Source of the DNA: Leptodontidium sp. MPI-SDFR-AT-0119 | Taxonomy: Eukaryota > Ascomycota > Leotiomycetes > Helotiales > Leptodontidiaceae | NCBI GenBank assembly: GCA_020726505.1 | Contig: JAHLEZ010000014.1 | Location: 434,001-498,000 of the forward strand | Reading direction: 5' to 3' | Length of the DNA stretch: 64,000 bases | Part shown: positions 35,294 to 46,638 of the stretch, one piece after another | Layout of the letters: each line of letters starts with the position of its first letter | Numbering within the stretch: position 1 is the stretch's first letter | Notes under the pieces: generated by a model | The model's database searches: none | Seen by the model: the letters and a program-made list of their open reading frames with translations, nothing else | Told to the model about the DNA's origin: nothing | Translations under genes and position numbers: made by a program

Positions 35294-38200
35294 CTATTTC
35301 TTTGAAGGTGGTGGTGGATGCGGCGCTGTCACAAAACTATATGAGCCGCCGTCCATGAGGAAATTCAGCTCGTACGGATTCAAGTCTCCAGCTGCCGTTG
35401 TGTAACCGCGGGGGGGTCGGACCACGTAACCTGGATTCTCGGGGTTGAGCTCGGTATCATGGGAATCTGTAGGAGGCTCCACAATGAGTCGCAGGCCGGC
35501 GGCTCCAACGTAGCCTTCGGTATACAGCCGCTCGCCCCATCGTTGTATCTGACGTGACAATGCATCCGTCGGAGCTCGTGGCATGCCAACATACCAGTAA
35601 CCGTTGGCATCTGGGCAGTCCCAGCCGTTCCTAGCAGTGTATTGGCTGCCACCGCCGCCCTCCACGCGCCAACCTCCATCATTCTGGTTGAAAGGCCGGG
35701 CTTCTTGCCCATGGAAGATTCTGAAACCGGGGACACCCATGTATGTGCGCCCATTGGCGCGTGCAAGCCAGTTTGGATTGTTCGGGTCGATATGCATGTG
35801 GAAGACTATTGGTCTAGTCAGCATACTTTCTTGCTACGATCGTGGCAACGACAAAGACACTTGATCACTTACCAACCCATTGATCTGCTCCCCACTGAGG
35901 GTCCCGCTGTCTCATATCGCGATATTGGTCATATCTTACGTCACCATTGGCAACTCCAGGGCTAGGGCCAATCCAGTAGGCGAGCTCGAGGAAGGGTCCA
36001 GGAGGAGCGTTAGACTGTACTCCCCAGGCATATTGCCAACGAGCGTAATGGAGACTGAGATCGCCATTCATGACGCCATCGATAATCGTTGCAAGATTAG
36101 GCGTATCGCTTGGGTCGCTATTCATGGGCCATACCACACGCTTCGACACTTCTGACCCCCGGCTAGCACCAGTCAGCTCACGTCGCCGAGTGGTCGTCAA
36201 TTGGCAGAGCTGGGTGCCAGCTCTTCTGGCATTGCGCAACCCTTGGCCAGCGCTGAGAGGGTTGAGAAGGATATATTCGAGAAGGGCCCGGACATCGAGC
36301 CAAGGATAGTCAAATAGATAATCCTGGACTTGAAGAAACTCGACTTCCGAGTCATAATGGCCAGCGAAATCGGTGTTCCAGGTTGACCTGATGCCGTCGA
36401 ACCCAACCTGTGACACGGTGAACATGAGAGTCGCATAGGCCAGCATCTTCTCCCAGTTTGCCAGGTTGCAATCTGTTGCTCGTCCTTGTAGGACTTCGTA
36501 CTGCTGAGCCTCACTCATGAGGTCTCTCTTTCTACCCGCACCCCCATATGCATCGTGGATGGGTGGCTCCAGAATGGTGGCTGGGCAAGTTGGGTTTTCC
36601 ATATACTTCGACATCAACAACTTGAACTCTTTGGCTTGACTCGAGCCGAACGGATCATCCACTTCTGGATCACGAACTACGATAGGCTTGGGATCCCCAC
36701 AACAAAAGGCGTTGTAGCCGTAGCAGGCCATCTCCCTTCCTGGGACCAGGTGGAAGCCAAGTGACAGCGACAACTTGAAGGAGTCTTGGGGACATGCGCC
36801 TTCACATATACCATCCAGGCCGCCTCCCTGAAGATGTCCGTTCTTGGGAACCCATTTGCAATCGTGGCTAAACTCGGTAGGCAGGGGGTTGAGACAGCAG
36901 AGTGACCTGTACTCGTCCTTGGTGCACGACTTTTGACCACCCCAGCCTTGAGCAGAAACGGCGAGGGGCTTGTTGGCGCAGATAGTTTCGTAGTTCTTCG
37001 TGCAGTCTGACCAGAGGCAGCTTCCGTACGGCTTCGTGACTTCGCTCGAGGTGCAACAGGCGCTCTGCCAGTTCTTCTTGCATCCGGTTGTGAGCGAGCC
37101 CACCTCGACCTCGCCAGCATTACAACCGGGGCTGCAATTACCCGAGTTCTTGTGCCCGCGCCATGTGCAGGTTGGTAATGTATGGGACAATGGACAGCAG
37201 AGCCGGGCAAAGCCAATGTTCTCGAACTGGTCGGAACATATACTGGTATCCATCATGATCTCCTTGTGGCCGTCACGCTGCACCTCCTTGAACCCGGATG
37301 GACATCCCTCGAAGCAGCTGCTCCATCGGCAGAGCTTGGCCCCCGTCATCGAGGGCAAGGCCACTACCGGCTTGTCCTTGGGAGTGAACTCGGGGAAGTC
37401 GGGCGTCTTGCGACTCAACGCCTGGTTCAAGGCCTTGATGTTGGTTCCTTTGCTGTCGTCCTGGCTCATCGCCCACACCATGAAGCCTTCAATGCACTGG
37501 CCGCGGGCGATATTACCCTTCAGGCGCCATGTGGCCACATCGTCGAAGGAAACCCACTGATTTCCCCACGATACAGTCTTGACGGCACCGGTGCGGTCTA
37601 GTGTAGGGGTCAACTTCTTCTCGGCGATGATGTCTTGAATCTCCGGATGAAGCAGCACGCCAACTGTGCCCGAACACTTGCCGACATTGCCGCCCGAGCT
37701 GATACGGCAGCCGAGTTTACTGCAGCCTGGGTCCGTAAGGGTGAAGCTGCGACTGTAGAAGGACATGCCCATGGTGACCTTGGATGGGCTGATGTCGTTT
37801 CTCCATAGCAGGTCCAATCCCTGCTGGATCTCCGTCATGTTTGTGTGACTGTTGACCCACGGCCCGGTCCACTGATTATCGATGTCCCATGATCCGTGCA
37901 CATCGTAACTCATGACATTGAACCAGTCAACGTGGGGCTCCAACGCCTTGATATCGAAGTTCTGGAGGTACCAGTAGCTGGCGGGAATAGCCATGGAAAC
38001 GCCCCTCTTAGAGTCCCTCATTCTCTCGCTAAGGGCCTTCATGAAGGTAACGGCATTTTTGTAGTCTTCGGGCCGTCCATTGCGGTCGTCAGCAACCGGA
38101 TATTCCCAATCGATGTCGACGCCATCAAAGCCGTATTTGTTGCACATTTGAACCAGAGAGTCTAAAAACGTTTTGGTATGAGCGGATGAAGCCGCAATTT

Positions 38201-38878
38201 CGCTGAACGTCCTCTGCGTTGGGCCAGGGTCATTGAACGCCCATCCACCCAGAGCAACCCAGATTTTGATGTCCGGCTGGATAACCCTGATTGACCCAAT
38301 ACGGCTCATCAAGTACTCAGTTTGTGAGTTTCCAACGCTGGCCTTGTACGTGCTGGGGTTGATTGTGGCAAAGCTGAAGATGATGTGCGTGTACTGGCCA
38401 TAGGGGATCGCCTCTGGCTGCATGCTGTAGCAGGGCCGGTTGGACGGCGCCCAAGACTCAAAGTAGCCGATAACGCGGGTTACCGCCTTTTCGGAGCCAC
38501 AGGATGGCCTCTTGACCTTGTCATCGGCGCAGAACTCATCAGTGAAGCCACAGAACCCATGCTTGCTACAGCAGACGTTGAGCGGGCATTTTTCTTTCAA
38601 GCTGAATTGAGTGCTATTCCAGCCTGGATTGCAGTCTGCCTTGCGTTCACATGTGCTCAGGCATCCTTTGCTGCAAAGACCATTAGCAACACATTCACGT
38701 CTCCCTCTACTTCGACTCGACATACATACCCGCAATAGTCAGGACCGTAACCACAGTAGCCAGCGCTACTACAACATCCCGCAGGACATTGTTTCGAGGC
38801 ACTGCACTGTGCGTCTTGTTGCAATGATAGTTGCACAAGGCAGAAAAGAAAAAAGACGAAGGCAAGAAGTTTGTTCAT
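35294..38878 (-). CDS. Secreted GH18 chitinase with two CBM18 modules (subgroup C / killer-toxin-like)
   Basis: Three exons: 38,878-38,730, 38,670-35,873 and 35,805-35,294 (introns 59 and 67 nt), 1152 residues. MNKLLAFVFFLFCLVQLSLQ is a signal peptide. CBM18 chitin-binding modules lie at about residues 24-49 (CPAGCCSSAGYCG, completed by exon 2) and 61-97 (CPLNVCCSKHGFCG). The GH18 barrel spans about 115-470, with FDGVDIDWEYP holding all catalytic acids (D232, D235, D237, E239) and WFNVMSYD. Then come a Cys-rich stretch (to about 720) and a roughly 430-residue tail without recognised domain. The fold hydrolyses beta-1,4 bonds of chitin outside the cell. No LysM was found in it, but a LysM gene starts 1004 bases away in the opposite direction, an arrangement known for subgroup C chitinases. 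The module set is complete, so it is probably active. Confidence 0.92.
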
Positions 38879-39881
38879 AATGAATGGTGAACAGTAATTG
38901 CAGGCCTCGCCGAGGGAGTGACTTGGATAAATGATATTCGCAGACGATGAGAGCCCACCCGCTAGATATAAGATAGGAAGTGGAAATTCTGCAGACCATG
39001 TGAAAAGCAAGGAGCACCAAGAAGACCCGGGGCCTGGACATTTGCCCTGTCAAATGTGGGAACGATACTCACCCAGGTCGCTCACCCACGTCAGTCAGTC
39101 TCTTAGTATATTGCCAAGTATCCTGGCTCCAGGAACACAACAGATTTCTCCGCGTTCCTGCAGTCATAGGGAGGCGACAGGGTCATTGACCGCACCCTTG
39201 TCAAGCTGAGACTGTCAATCGTTGGCTTGGCTCATGGGCTGCTAATCGGTGTGCCTCTTAGTTGGAGCAACCTGGAAATATCTGCAGCAAGTAAATGCCC
39301 GAGATTGCTTTGTTTATGGGTAAATGTATGAAAAAGCAATTTTTCAAAGTTGGATTTTATCGTAATTTGCACAAGAATATTTCCAAAATTCAAAAGAACT
39401 TCATGTTTACTAAATTTATATCAATTTTTGTGAAAAGATGTTATTTGATTCTAATAAAGGAAATTGAGATATAAAGAAATAAGTCTTAAATTTTCATGTT
39501 CATTCGATCTCACGAAATTTTTACGGGTAATGGAGTCTTGGTCCTTGCCAGGAATACCAGGCACTTGCGGGGAGAAAGAACGATTGGTTGCCCCTGGCAA
39601 AATGTAGAGTAGCATCCCACCCACTATCAACGGGCAAGCCTGTCCGATCCGACTTTTTCATATGACAGGGTGATTTCAAAGAAATCATATCCCTGCAGCC
39701 AAGAGGCATAGCTGCCATGCTTTGGTACAGAATCATCTCGACCAACATGCTTTTTTTATAGCTTCCAGTCAGTCCCCATTTTGATCCTCGCTGACGGAGA
39801 GAGTGTCTTCGGCCATTCCTCTTCATCCGAGCACGCAGCCAACTCGAGCTTTTGCAATTCGACTTTGCAGAAACAGCCATC
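38879..39881. promoter_or_regulatory. Shared promoter region between chitinase and LysM protein
   Basis: 1003 bases separate two divergent start codons. The part 39,300-39,520 is strikingly AT-rich with many A/T runs, the rest balanced. Co-regulation is likely from the layout but no binding site was identified. Confidence 0.55.
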
Positions 39882-41354
39882 ATGTTCGTCTCGCAGTTGA
39901 GCCAGCGAGCCCTCGCCGTAGGCGTCCTCATGGGCACTGCTTGGAGTGGTCCTGTAACTGTCATTTCTCTTCTGGAGACGCGAGCACTCGGCTTCCAAGC
40001 TGTCCCTCAACAGCTGCTCGACATTGCTACTTTGGACGCTACATGTCTACAGGTTCTCAAGCAGACGATCAACTGCGAAGAGAGGGTCGCGGATTTGGGA
40101 CAGCGAGAGTACCACGGCTCGCTGGGGAACGTTGCGCTCACCGATGCCGTCTGTGTTGCCTCTTGCAAGTCTGCCTTGACTGTGGCCCGGAGGCGTATCG
40201 CAGGTGCTTGTACTAAGACGCCAGATTTGCTCCCTGGGATGACTATTCTCTCCCACTTTGACTCCATCACGAACGGATGGGAGGAGACCTGTCTCAAGAA
40301 TGAAGATTCAACCAAATATTGCAATGGTGAGCATACCCGATCATCTATGAATCGCTGGTCATAATACTTACTGATTGTAAATGTACCAGATATCATTGAG
40401 TCATGGAAGGAGGTTGAGGAAATCGAGAAAATGCCTCGGACTGAGCTTTGCTCATACTGTTACGGCGCCAAACTCCGCCAGATGCAGAAGTCGGCATATT
40501 CTGCATACGATGAGTACTATGCCGTCATGCTTGAGTACGTCAATAAAGGTAAGTCGTGTTCAAGCATTTTGCAAGCAGAGCTTTCAACGGCTAACTTTCC
40601 CCGAGAATGTGGCATGAAGGGCGATACGGCTCCAATCAAACTACCGCCCACGAACAATGGAACGCAGCCAGGAACTTGCTTCAGCGGCAAGACCATCATC
40701 ACCAAGGAGGGCGATAGTTGCGACAGCATCGCCATCGCCAACTCCGTCTCAGGCGCATCTTTGTACTATCTCAACGCCAACCTGCCCGACTGCAAGAGTA
40801 TTTCCGCCGGGCGCGAGCTCTGCCTGCCAGAGACCTGCGCTACATATTCAGTCAAAGCGGGTGATACATGCGTCGAGGTAGGCGTCAATGCCGGAACATC
40901 GTGGATGAACCTTATCGACTGGAACCTCATGCTCGATGCGCGCTGCTCCAACCTCTTGGGAAGCACCCCGTTCTGGGGCCATGTTATCTGCGTCAGCGCC
41001 CCCGGCGGCGAATTTGAAGATGGTGGCGCCAGCGGTGGCACTGGCAATGGCAACTCTGGTGGAGAGGGTGGCTCGGGCAACGGCTACTCGGACACCATCG
41101 TGACACCCCCGGCAGGAAAAGTTGGCCAAGGCACGACCAAGAATTGCGGCTTCTATATCCAAGCAAAGGAAGGCCTCGGCTGTGCCAAGATGATAGTCAC
41201 GGCCAGCCGATCCACTCCGATGGACCTGTTCCTAAAAGTCAATCCTTCTCTGGGCACTGCGGCCAAGTGCGACCAGAGTTTAGTCGTTGGTGTTTGGTAC
41301 TGCCTCAGTCCACATTCTGCTTGGGATGACGAGCAGCCCAAGCCGAAGGCTTGA
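39882..41354 (+). CDS. Secreted protein with three LysM domains, partner of the chitinase
   Basis: Two exons, 39,882-40,326 and 40,390-41,354 (63-nt intron, phase 1), 469 residues. The start MFVSQLSQRALAVGVLMG gives a signal peptide; an earlier in-frame ATG at 39,852 would spoil it. Residues about 30-235 form a Cys-containing region without named domain. LysM domains: about 248-296 (TIITKEGDSCDSIA), 299-350 (TYSVKAGDTCVEV) and 401-455 (YIQAKEGLGCAKM). A Gly/Ser/Asn-rich linker (about 350-385) separates the second and third. LysM domains bind chitin and N-acetylglucosamine oligomers. Proteins of this layout are known neighbours of subgroup C chitinases and may guard the fungal wall or bind fragments the enzyme releases. 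A GTAAGT at 40,550 lies inside coding sequence and is probably not used. Confidence 0.88.
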
Positions 41355-43673
41355 TGACAGTCGACCAGACAGATAGCCTTTCTCTGGGATCCCATATGTT
41401 GCCAAATAGACAATGAACCAATGGAGATAGCGGTTCGCACCCAAATCACACTCTTGCTTCCTCCCTTTTGCTCTTGACAACGTCATCTGCTCTGGGACAA
41501 TTAGTACCCTCTGAACAGTCCCTTACTGCATAGTTTCAGAATACTTGAAAAGTGTGTTCGAATAAAATCATAAGCGTTGCTTTTTCTACGGGGCCTAAGC
41601 CGAATAATTTCTAGTATTGTAAAGATGCTCACGGGAATGCTGCAGACCTGAAGATCCTCTGTAAAAAAAAATATATAAAAAAAACGTCGTGAACAGGCGT
41701 TACCTAGTTTACCTGCGATAGCATGGATACCGAATCTTGGCGCGAAGAGAACTAACTGTGCAGGCAACGTAAAACCGGTACCAGTACCGGTAGAATAGTC
41801 CACATGACTGGCTGCATCGCATCAACCCACGCGCATTATCAAGGCCTGCTACGACTAATCTCCTTTGGAGAGGGGTGGGTGGGTGATTTCAAGTCTTCGG
41901 TTTTCGGCTTTTGATGATTGATTGATTGGCGGCTGCAGTACATGCAGCGGGCCTTAATAATATGCGTTTACGTACATAGCCATAGCCAGAGGCAAGTCAT
42001 GGTCGGAAAATTTTACTTCGCCAGCAGTATGTATGCCAAGCGCCAAGCGCCAAGCGCCGGCTGCAAGTAAGTCCAATCTTACCCTGCGTTTATACCTGGT
42101 CTAAATCCTGCAGAGTGTTAAAGGCCCCTTGGCAAAAAAGACACGTGGATGACCATGCTATCTCTCGCCCCAAAGTGCTAAGGGGCTGTCACGTCTTGTG
42201 GGAGGGAATTGGTAGGTGGTATAAAATAAATAACACATGCTCGACTAGGTACTGTGTATGGACAGGTATACCAGGAGGGACGATTCTCCTGTCGCTCATA
42301 TTAAGAACCACGCTATCGATTTGGCTAATCCTCGGTACTCGTATTCCCCGCGGGACTGACCGCCGACACAGGGCTTTATTCGTCACAATGCCGATTGGGC
42401 AACAGGCTGAATTTTCCGACGCTAGCTAAACCTCATTTCAACAACATTTTCACTAACTAGAGCCAAAGAGGAAGGAGGGATTGTACATACAGTACTCAGG
42501 CTGAGGCTGAGGCTGAGGCGGGAGTACGGCACAGCGGTTAAGTTTTGCTAGTCGGCAAGGGAAGGGGGGTGGCGGTCTCTGCCTTGTAGCCCAAAGGGGT
42601 AATATCCCTAGAACATATTGACTTTTTTGCGCTTATTTGAACAACTGAAGATGTGAAACCATGGACTAGTGCTAGAGACAAGGGAGGGACATGGCTGTAT
42701 CACCGCAAGGCTGTGCAAGTATCGCCGTTTTCCACGCAGTAAGCATACAAGCAAGTAGGAAACCGACCGTGGCTTGCTTGACAGGTCAGAATGAGGACCT
42801 TTTGTGTTACTCGGCATGGTATAATAAGATTGGGCACCACAATTCACGCCTCCCGTTGTGCTGCTTGGCCACGGCAGCACATCCAAACGGGTACAATTAG
42901 GTCATAAAAGTTTGTGCAAAATTATGTACTTATAAAGTTTTCGCTTAATTTAAGACATTCTACCCTTTATTACTTATATACTCAATTAATGAATTTAATT
43001 TTTCTTTTACTTTATTTACATTTTCTAAAACACTTTAAAAATAAGTATTACACTTAAAAAGCGAGGTATGGAGCTTACCTTAATTTAACGAGTTATTATT
43101 TAGACCTTGTATTAAAAAGGCTATTTACCGCGGGAGATTTTTAATAAAACTTTACATACTACGAAAACGATCGTATAATTTATTAAGCGTTATACGAAAT
43201 CTAGTTTTATAACATTTGAGAGTAAGTCAAGAAGTAGAAACATTGTCCGTTTTACTAATTACTAGAAAGTGTGAAATGTTAGTTAAAACTAATGTTTGCT
43301 ATTGCATCTTGAGGTCTTGGTCGCTCCGGGGGCGGACTTGGACTAGTGCTTACATGAGCCGCTGCAGAAGGTTTCAAGCAAGGAAGGAATCAACTCCACA
43401 GAAATAGATGAAGAATCTTGGTAGTATGGAGGACCTGCAGAGTGTGAGAAAAAAAACTTCCAACTACTGCAAAGCAGAGGAAATTAGCACCAGGGGAATA
43501 CGGTCGGTCATGAGACCTTCTTTCAATAGCAGGATAGTGGATTTACGTTCCATTGCTCCTTGAAGAGATTTTCCCATCCGAAAGACATAAGTATAGTCCG
43601 TCGTACCTTAGTTTGTAGGATTCTTGTTGTCCACCACCTCCTCCTCCAACAGCTCGTTCAGCAATTTGTCAAG
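41355..43673. other. Intergenic region with an AT-rich island
   Basis: 2.3 kb with no supported gene. It holds CAAGCGC-type triplet repeats near 42,038-42,060, a CTGAGG repeat near 42,497-42,518, and an AT-rich island 42,905-43,250 with RIP-like TpA excess, probably a small dead transposon piece. The last 200 bases are the promoter of the LysM effector. Confidence 0.5.
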
Positions 43674-44822
43674 ATGCATAACTCGGTACTTCTCCTCGTG
43701 GCAGGCCTAGCCGCCTCCACTGTCTCGGAGCCGGTCCGTCGACGAGCCGTTACAGGCCACGCTGCGGCTCTTGTCCCTCGTCAAGGGGCACCTTCTGACT
43801 GCACCTTCTTTGATACTGCCACCAGCGCAGACAACAACTGCGAGTACTTTGCATCCACCTGGGGTATCACTGTCAAGGATTTCATTTCCTGGGTAAGTAA
43901 AAGCGTTGTCTACTGGCTAGAATAGCATGCTAACTTATTTGCTCGCACTAGAACCCGTCTGTTGGTGCGGACTGCAAAGGTATCAAAGTTGGCCAGGACT
44001 ACTGCGTGGAACGTAACTACGGTATTCCACCCACTGAGACAACAACCGGCAGCACTCCGGGACCTAGCAGCACGGTCCCTTCGCCAGTTCAAGAGGGCAT
44101 CATCATGACCTGTACGAGCTACTACCAGGCTGTAGCTGGCGACGACTGCAACAAGATTGTTGCTAAGTACGGTACCTTTGCCTTTGCAGATTTCCTCAAG
44201 TGGAACCCTGCTGTTGGCGCGACATGCAATGGCCTCTGGCTTGGATACAACTACTGTGTGGCAGTTCCTGGAACGTCGACAACAAAACCAACCACAACTA
44301 CCGCCCCTGCGCCTACTAGCGCAGTCCCATCGCCAGTCCAGGATGGAATCACTGCTCAATGCAAGGTGTACTACAAGGCCGTCTCAGGAGATGACTGCAG
44401 CAAAATTGTTGCCAAGTATGGCACTTTCACCTTCGCCGAATTTTTGAAGTGGAACCCTGCTGTTGGCTCGACCTGCTCCGGTCTTTGGCTCGGATACAAC
44501 TACTGTATTGGTGAGTGCTTTGCCTAACTATCCTTCTCTAACAGATAAGATTTGCTGACGAGGTTATGTATCAGGTGTCGCCGGGACTCCCACTCAGCCA
44601 CCCAAGCCGACGACCACTGCTTGCACGGGACCTGATCCCACCCAGCCAGGAGCCGTCTGCCCGTGCAACAGATGGCACAAGGTCGCCAGTGGCAACACTT
44701 GCGATGCTATCCAGAAGCAGTATGGTATCACAGCTGCCCAATTCAACCGTTGGAATCCGCAGGTGGGCACCACGTGCTCCACCTTATGGTTAGGGTACAA
44801 TGTGTGTGTGTCTGCTCCTTAG
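43674..44822 (+). CDS. LysM effector with four LysM domains
   Basis: Three exons: 43,674-43,892, 43,952-44,510 and 44,575-44,822 (introns 59 and 64 nt), 341 residues. MHNSVLLLVAGLAAS gives a signal peptide; RRR at about residue 22 could be cut by a Kex2-type protease. LysM domains: about residues 42-92 (split by intron 1 at SW/NPSVG), 118-166, 195-243 and 287-337, each with the (W)NPxVG core and closing with a Tyr-x-Val/Ile-Cys-like end. Domains 2 and 3 are nearly the same (GDDCNKIVAKYGTF against GDDCSKIVAKYGTF), so they come from a recent internal duplication. Ser/Thr/Pro linkers join the domains. Such secreted LysM proteins bind chitin oligomers and can hide them from plant or other host receptors. 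Whether this one does is inferred. Confidence 0.9.
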
Positions 44823-46638
44823 GAAGTAAATCGTCTCTGGTATGCAACATGACGTTTGTCGGGGACGTACGATGTAGGAAGTGTACTATAATTGTCCTAT
44901 TGTCTATAATGTTCAGCGAGGGGAATTGAGCGGCTTAAGTGTAACTCGTGAGCACCTGCTCGCCGGAACTGGTCTGTTCTCGTCCACACATCAGCTGTGT
45001 CGTTTGCAACTGCCGGTGAGCTGTCTTGAAGTCAAATGATCCAGTCCTGCGCATGAAATTTCAGTCCCTCCAGGCTCTGCCAGGGCTCCTTCATCATGCC
45101 AATCCCTAGTCTTCCTCGGCTTTACTAACGATCGTGATCAGTCCAATCTTGCTCGAAATCCAATCCACGACACCCATCCCGTGGAGCTTGCGGTCATCTC
45201 TGTAGAGCCGATCCCAAATCGACCTTCCCTTTGCAGAATTGAGACTCCGGTGTAGATTATGCAGTGCCAACTCTCGTGGCAATTACAGTCTTACTAAGGC
45301 AGCGCCTTCAAGTCGAACCATCCTCGTAAATAGCCTTTAAACACTAGATCTATTAATCTAATACGCAACGACAGCCGACCGACCTCCTCTCGAGGTCGTA
45401 TAACGTGCCTCCGTGCTATCTTCCACATCAGCCTGCCTCCTTGTGACTTATTTTTCCATTGTCGCCGTTTCGTATTAGGTCTATAGGATGGCTTAGCAGA
45501 AGCTTTGATAATGCCATTATGATGTAGATTGCCACCGCCACAGCCATGTTGAATAGAAATTGGTCCTACTAGTCACAGACCAGTCCAGATTAAGGCATCT
45601 GCGCATATAATTGTCTCTACCATCCTAAGGGAGCTCACCGAGATCCTTCTCGTCACAGATCAGCCCAGATCTAGGTTTATAGCGTATGTCGAGTTCTCCG
45701 CGGTGCAAAGGAGCTCACCGAGATCCTTCCCTCGATAAGTGCTGCTAGGGCGTAGCCAGACAGAAGTCGGTTATATGATTGTAAGGCATTACTTTCGTTA
45801 GCCAGGTCATATTGTATAAAAGGAATGTTAAGTGCAGGCCTCTACCGTTATATTCACTGAGGGAGCATCGCTATAAGGATCGTGATAATATAACAACGAG
45901 AAGAGGGAAGTGAGCTAAGCCCATGCTCGCACCTCAGTTAATATAATGCCCTCTAGAGAAATGATCGCCGTTATAACAGTTAAGAAAATCGAATCTAAAG
46001 TGGCAGATTATAGGTTCTAGCTTCAAACTAAGCCGTCAAGGCCTTCGGCTACGGCAGGGGGGTTACGGCTACTCGCGGGTACTGCCGGACGGAAAGCCGA
46101 GGATTGTGGTGTTCCTATGACTGGCGACGGGCCGCGGCCAATCAGAGCGTTTCACGTGACTAGGTTTATTTTTATTTTTATTTTTCTAGAAAAAAATCGG
46201 ATCCACAAATGCCTCAAATTCGCGAACTACCGTTTCGATTTGAAACGTGGCGATGATTCGTGAGAATTGTTTTTGTCTTTTTATTTTATTTTACAGAAAC
46301 TTTGAATTTGCCTCCGCTGGGATTCGATGCGCTGCGATTGTTAGTTTGATTTTGTAATGGATGGATTTTGCCCCCTGATTTGAATACTTTCCCTTGCACA
46401 TGTGAATGCACGTTGGCTATTTTTTGAGTGTTTTTATTTCATAAACTCGCATCACTGACTACCACAAACTGGCCTGTCTGCCTTCTATTGCCTCTTCCTG
46501 TACCTGCTCCCTCTAACCCTCCAGTTGTTATTCTCCATCCCAACACCAGGAATCCAATACCATACCCCTCCCTAATCCATTGCCCATTCATTGCAGAATT
46601 CACAAATCCAACTTCAAACCTCCCATCCATCCACCTCT
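44823..46638. other. Intergenic region with transposon-like debris
   Basis: 1.8 kb with no supported gene. Holds a two-copy 80-bp tandem repeat (45,572-45,731), TA-rich stretches suggesting old RIP damage (45,280-46,000), and T/A runs near 46,165-46,195. The final part is the PAN3 3' side. A 95-codon plus frame at 46,428-46,715 overlaps the PAN3 end and is low-complexity. Confidence 0.5.
45572..45731 (+). repeat. 80-bp tandem repeat, two diverged copies
   Basis: Copy 1 45,572-45,651, copy 2 45,652-45,731. Both start GTCACAGA and share GAGCTCACCGAGATCCTTC exactly 80 bases apart (45,631 and 45,711); the middle has diverged. Confidence 0.8.

Noticed and set aside
37000..37601. Plus-strand frames of 139-186 codons
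   Set aside because: Shadows of the chitinase exon on the minus strand; same for 36,677-37,216 in another minus frame.
40550..40585. GTAAGT...CAG in the three-LysM gene as a second intron
   Set aside because: It would be about 33 nt, too short, and the read-through frame is open and Cys-containing as expected.
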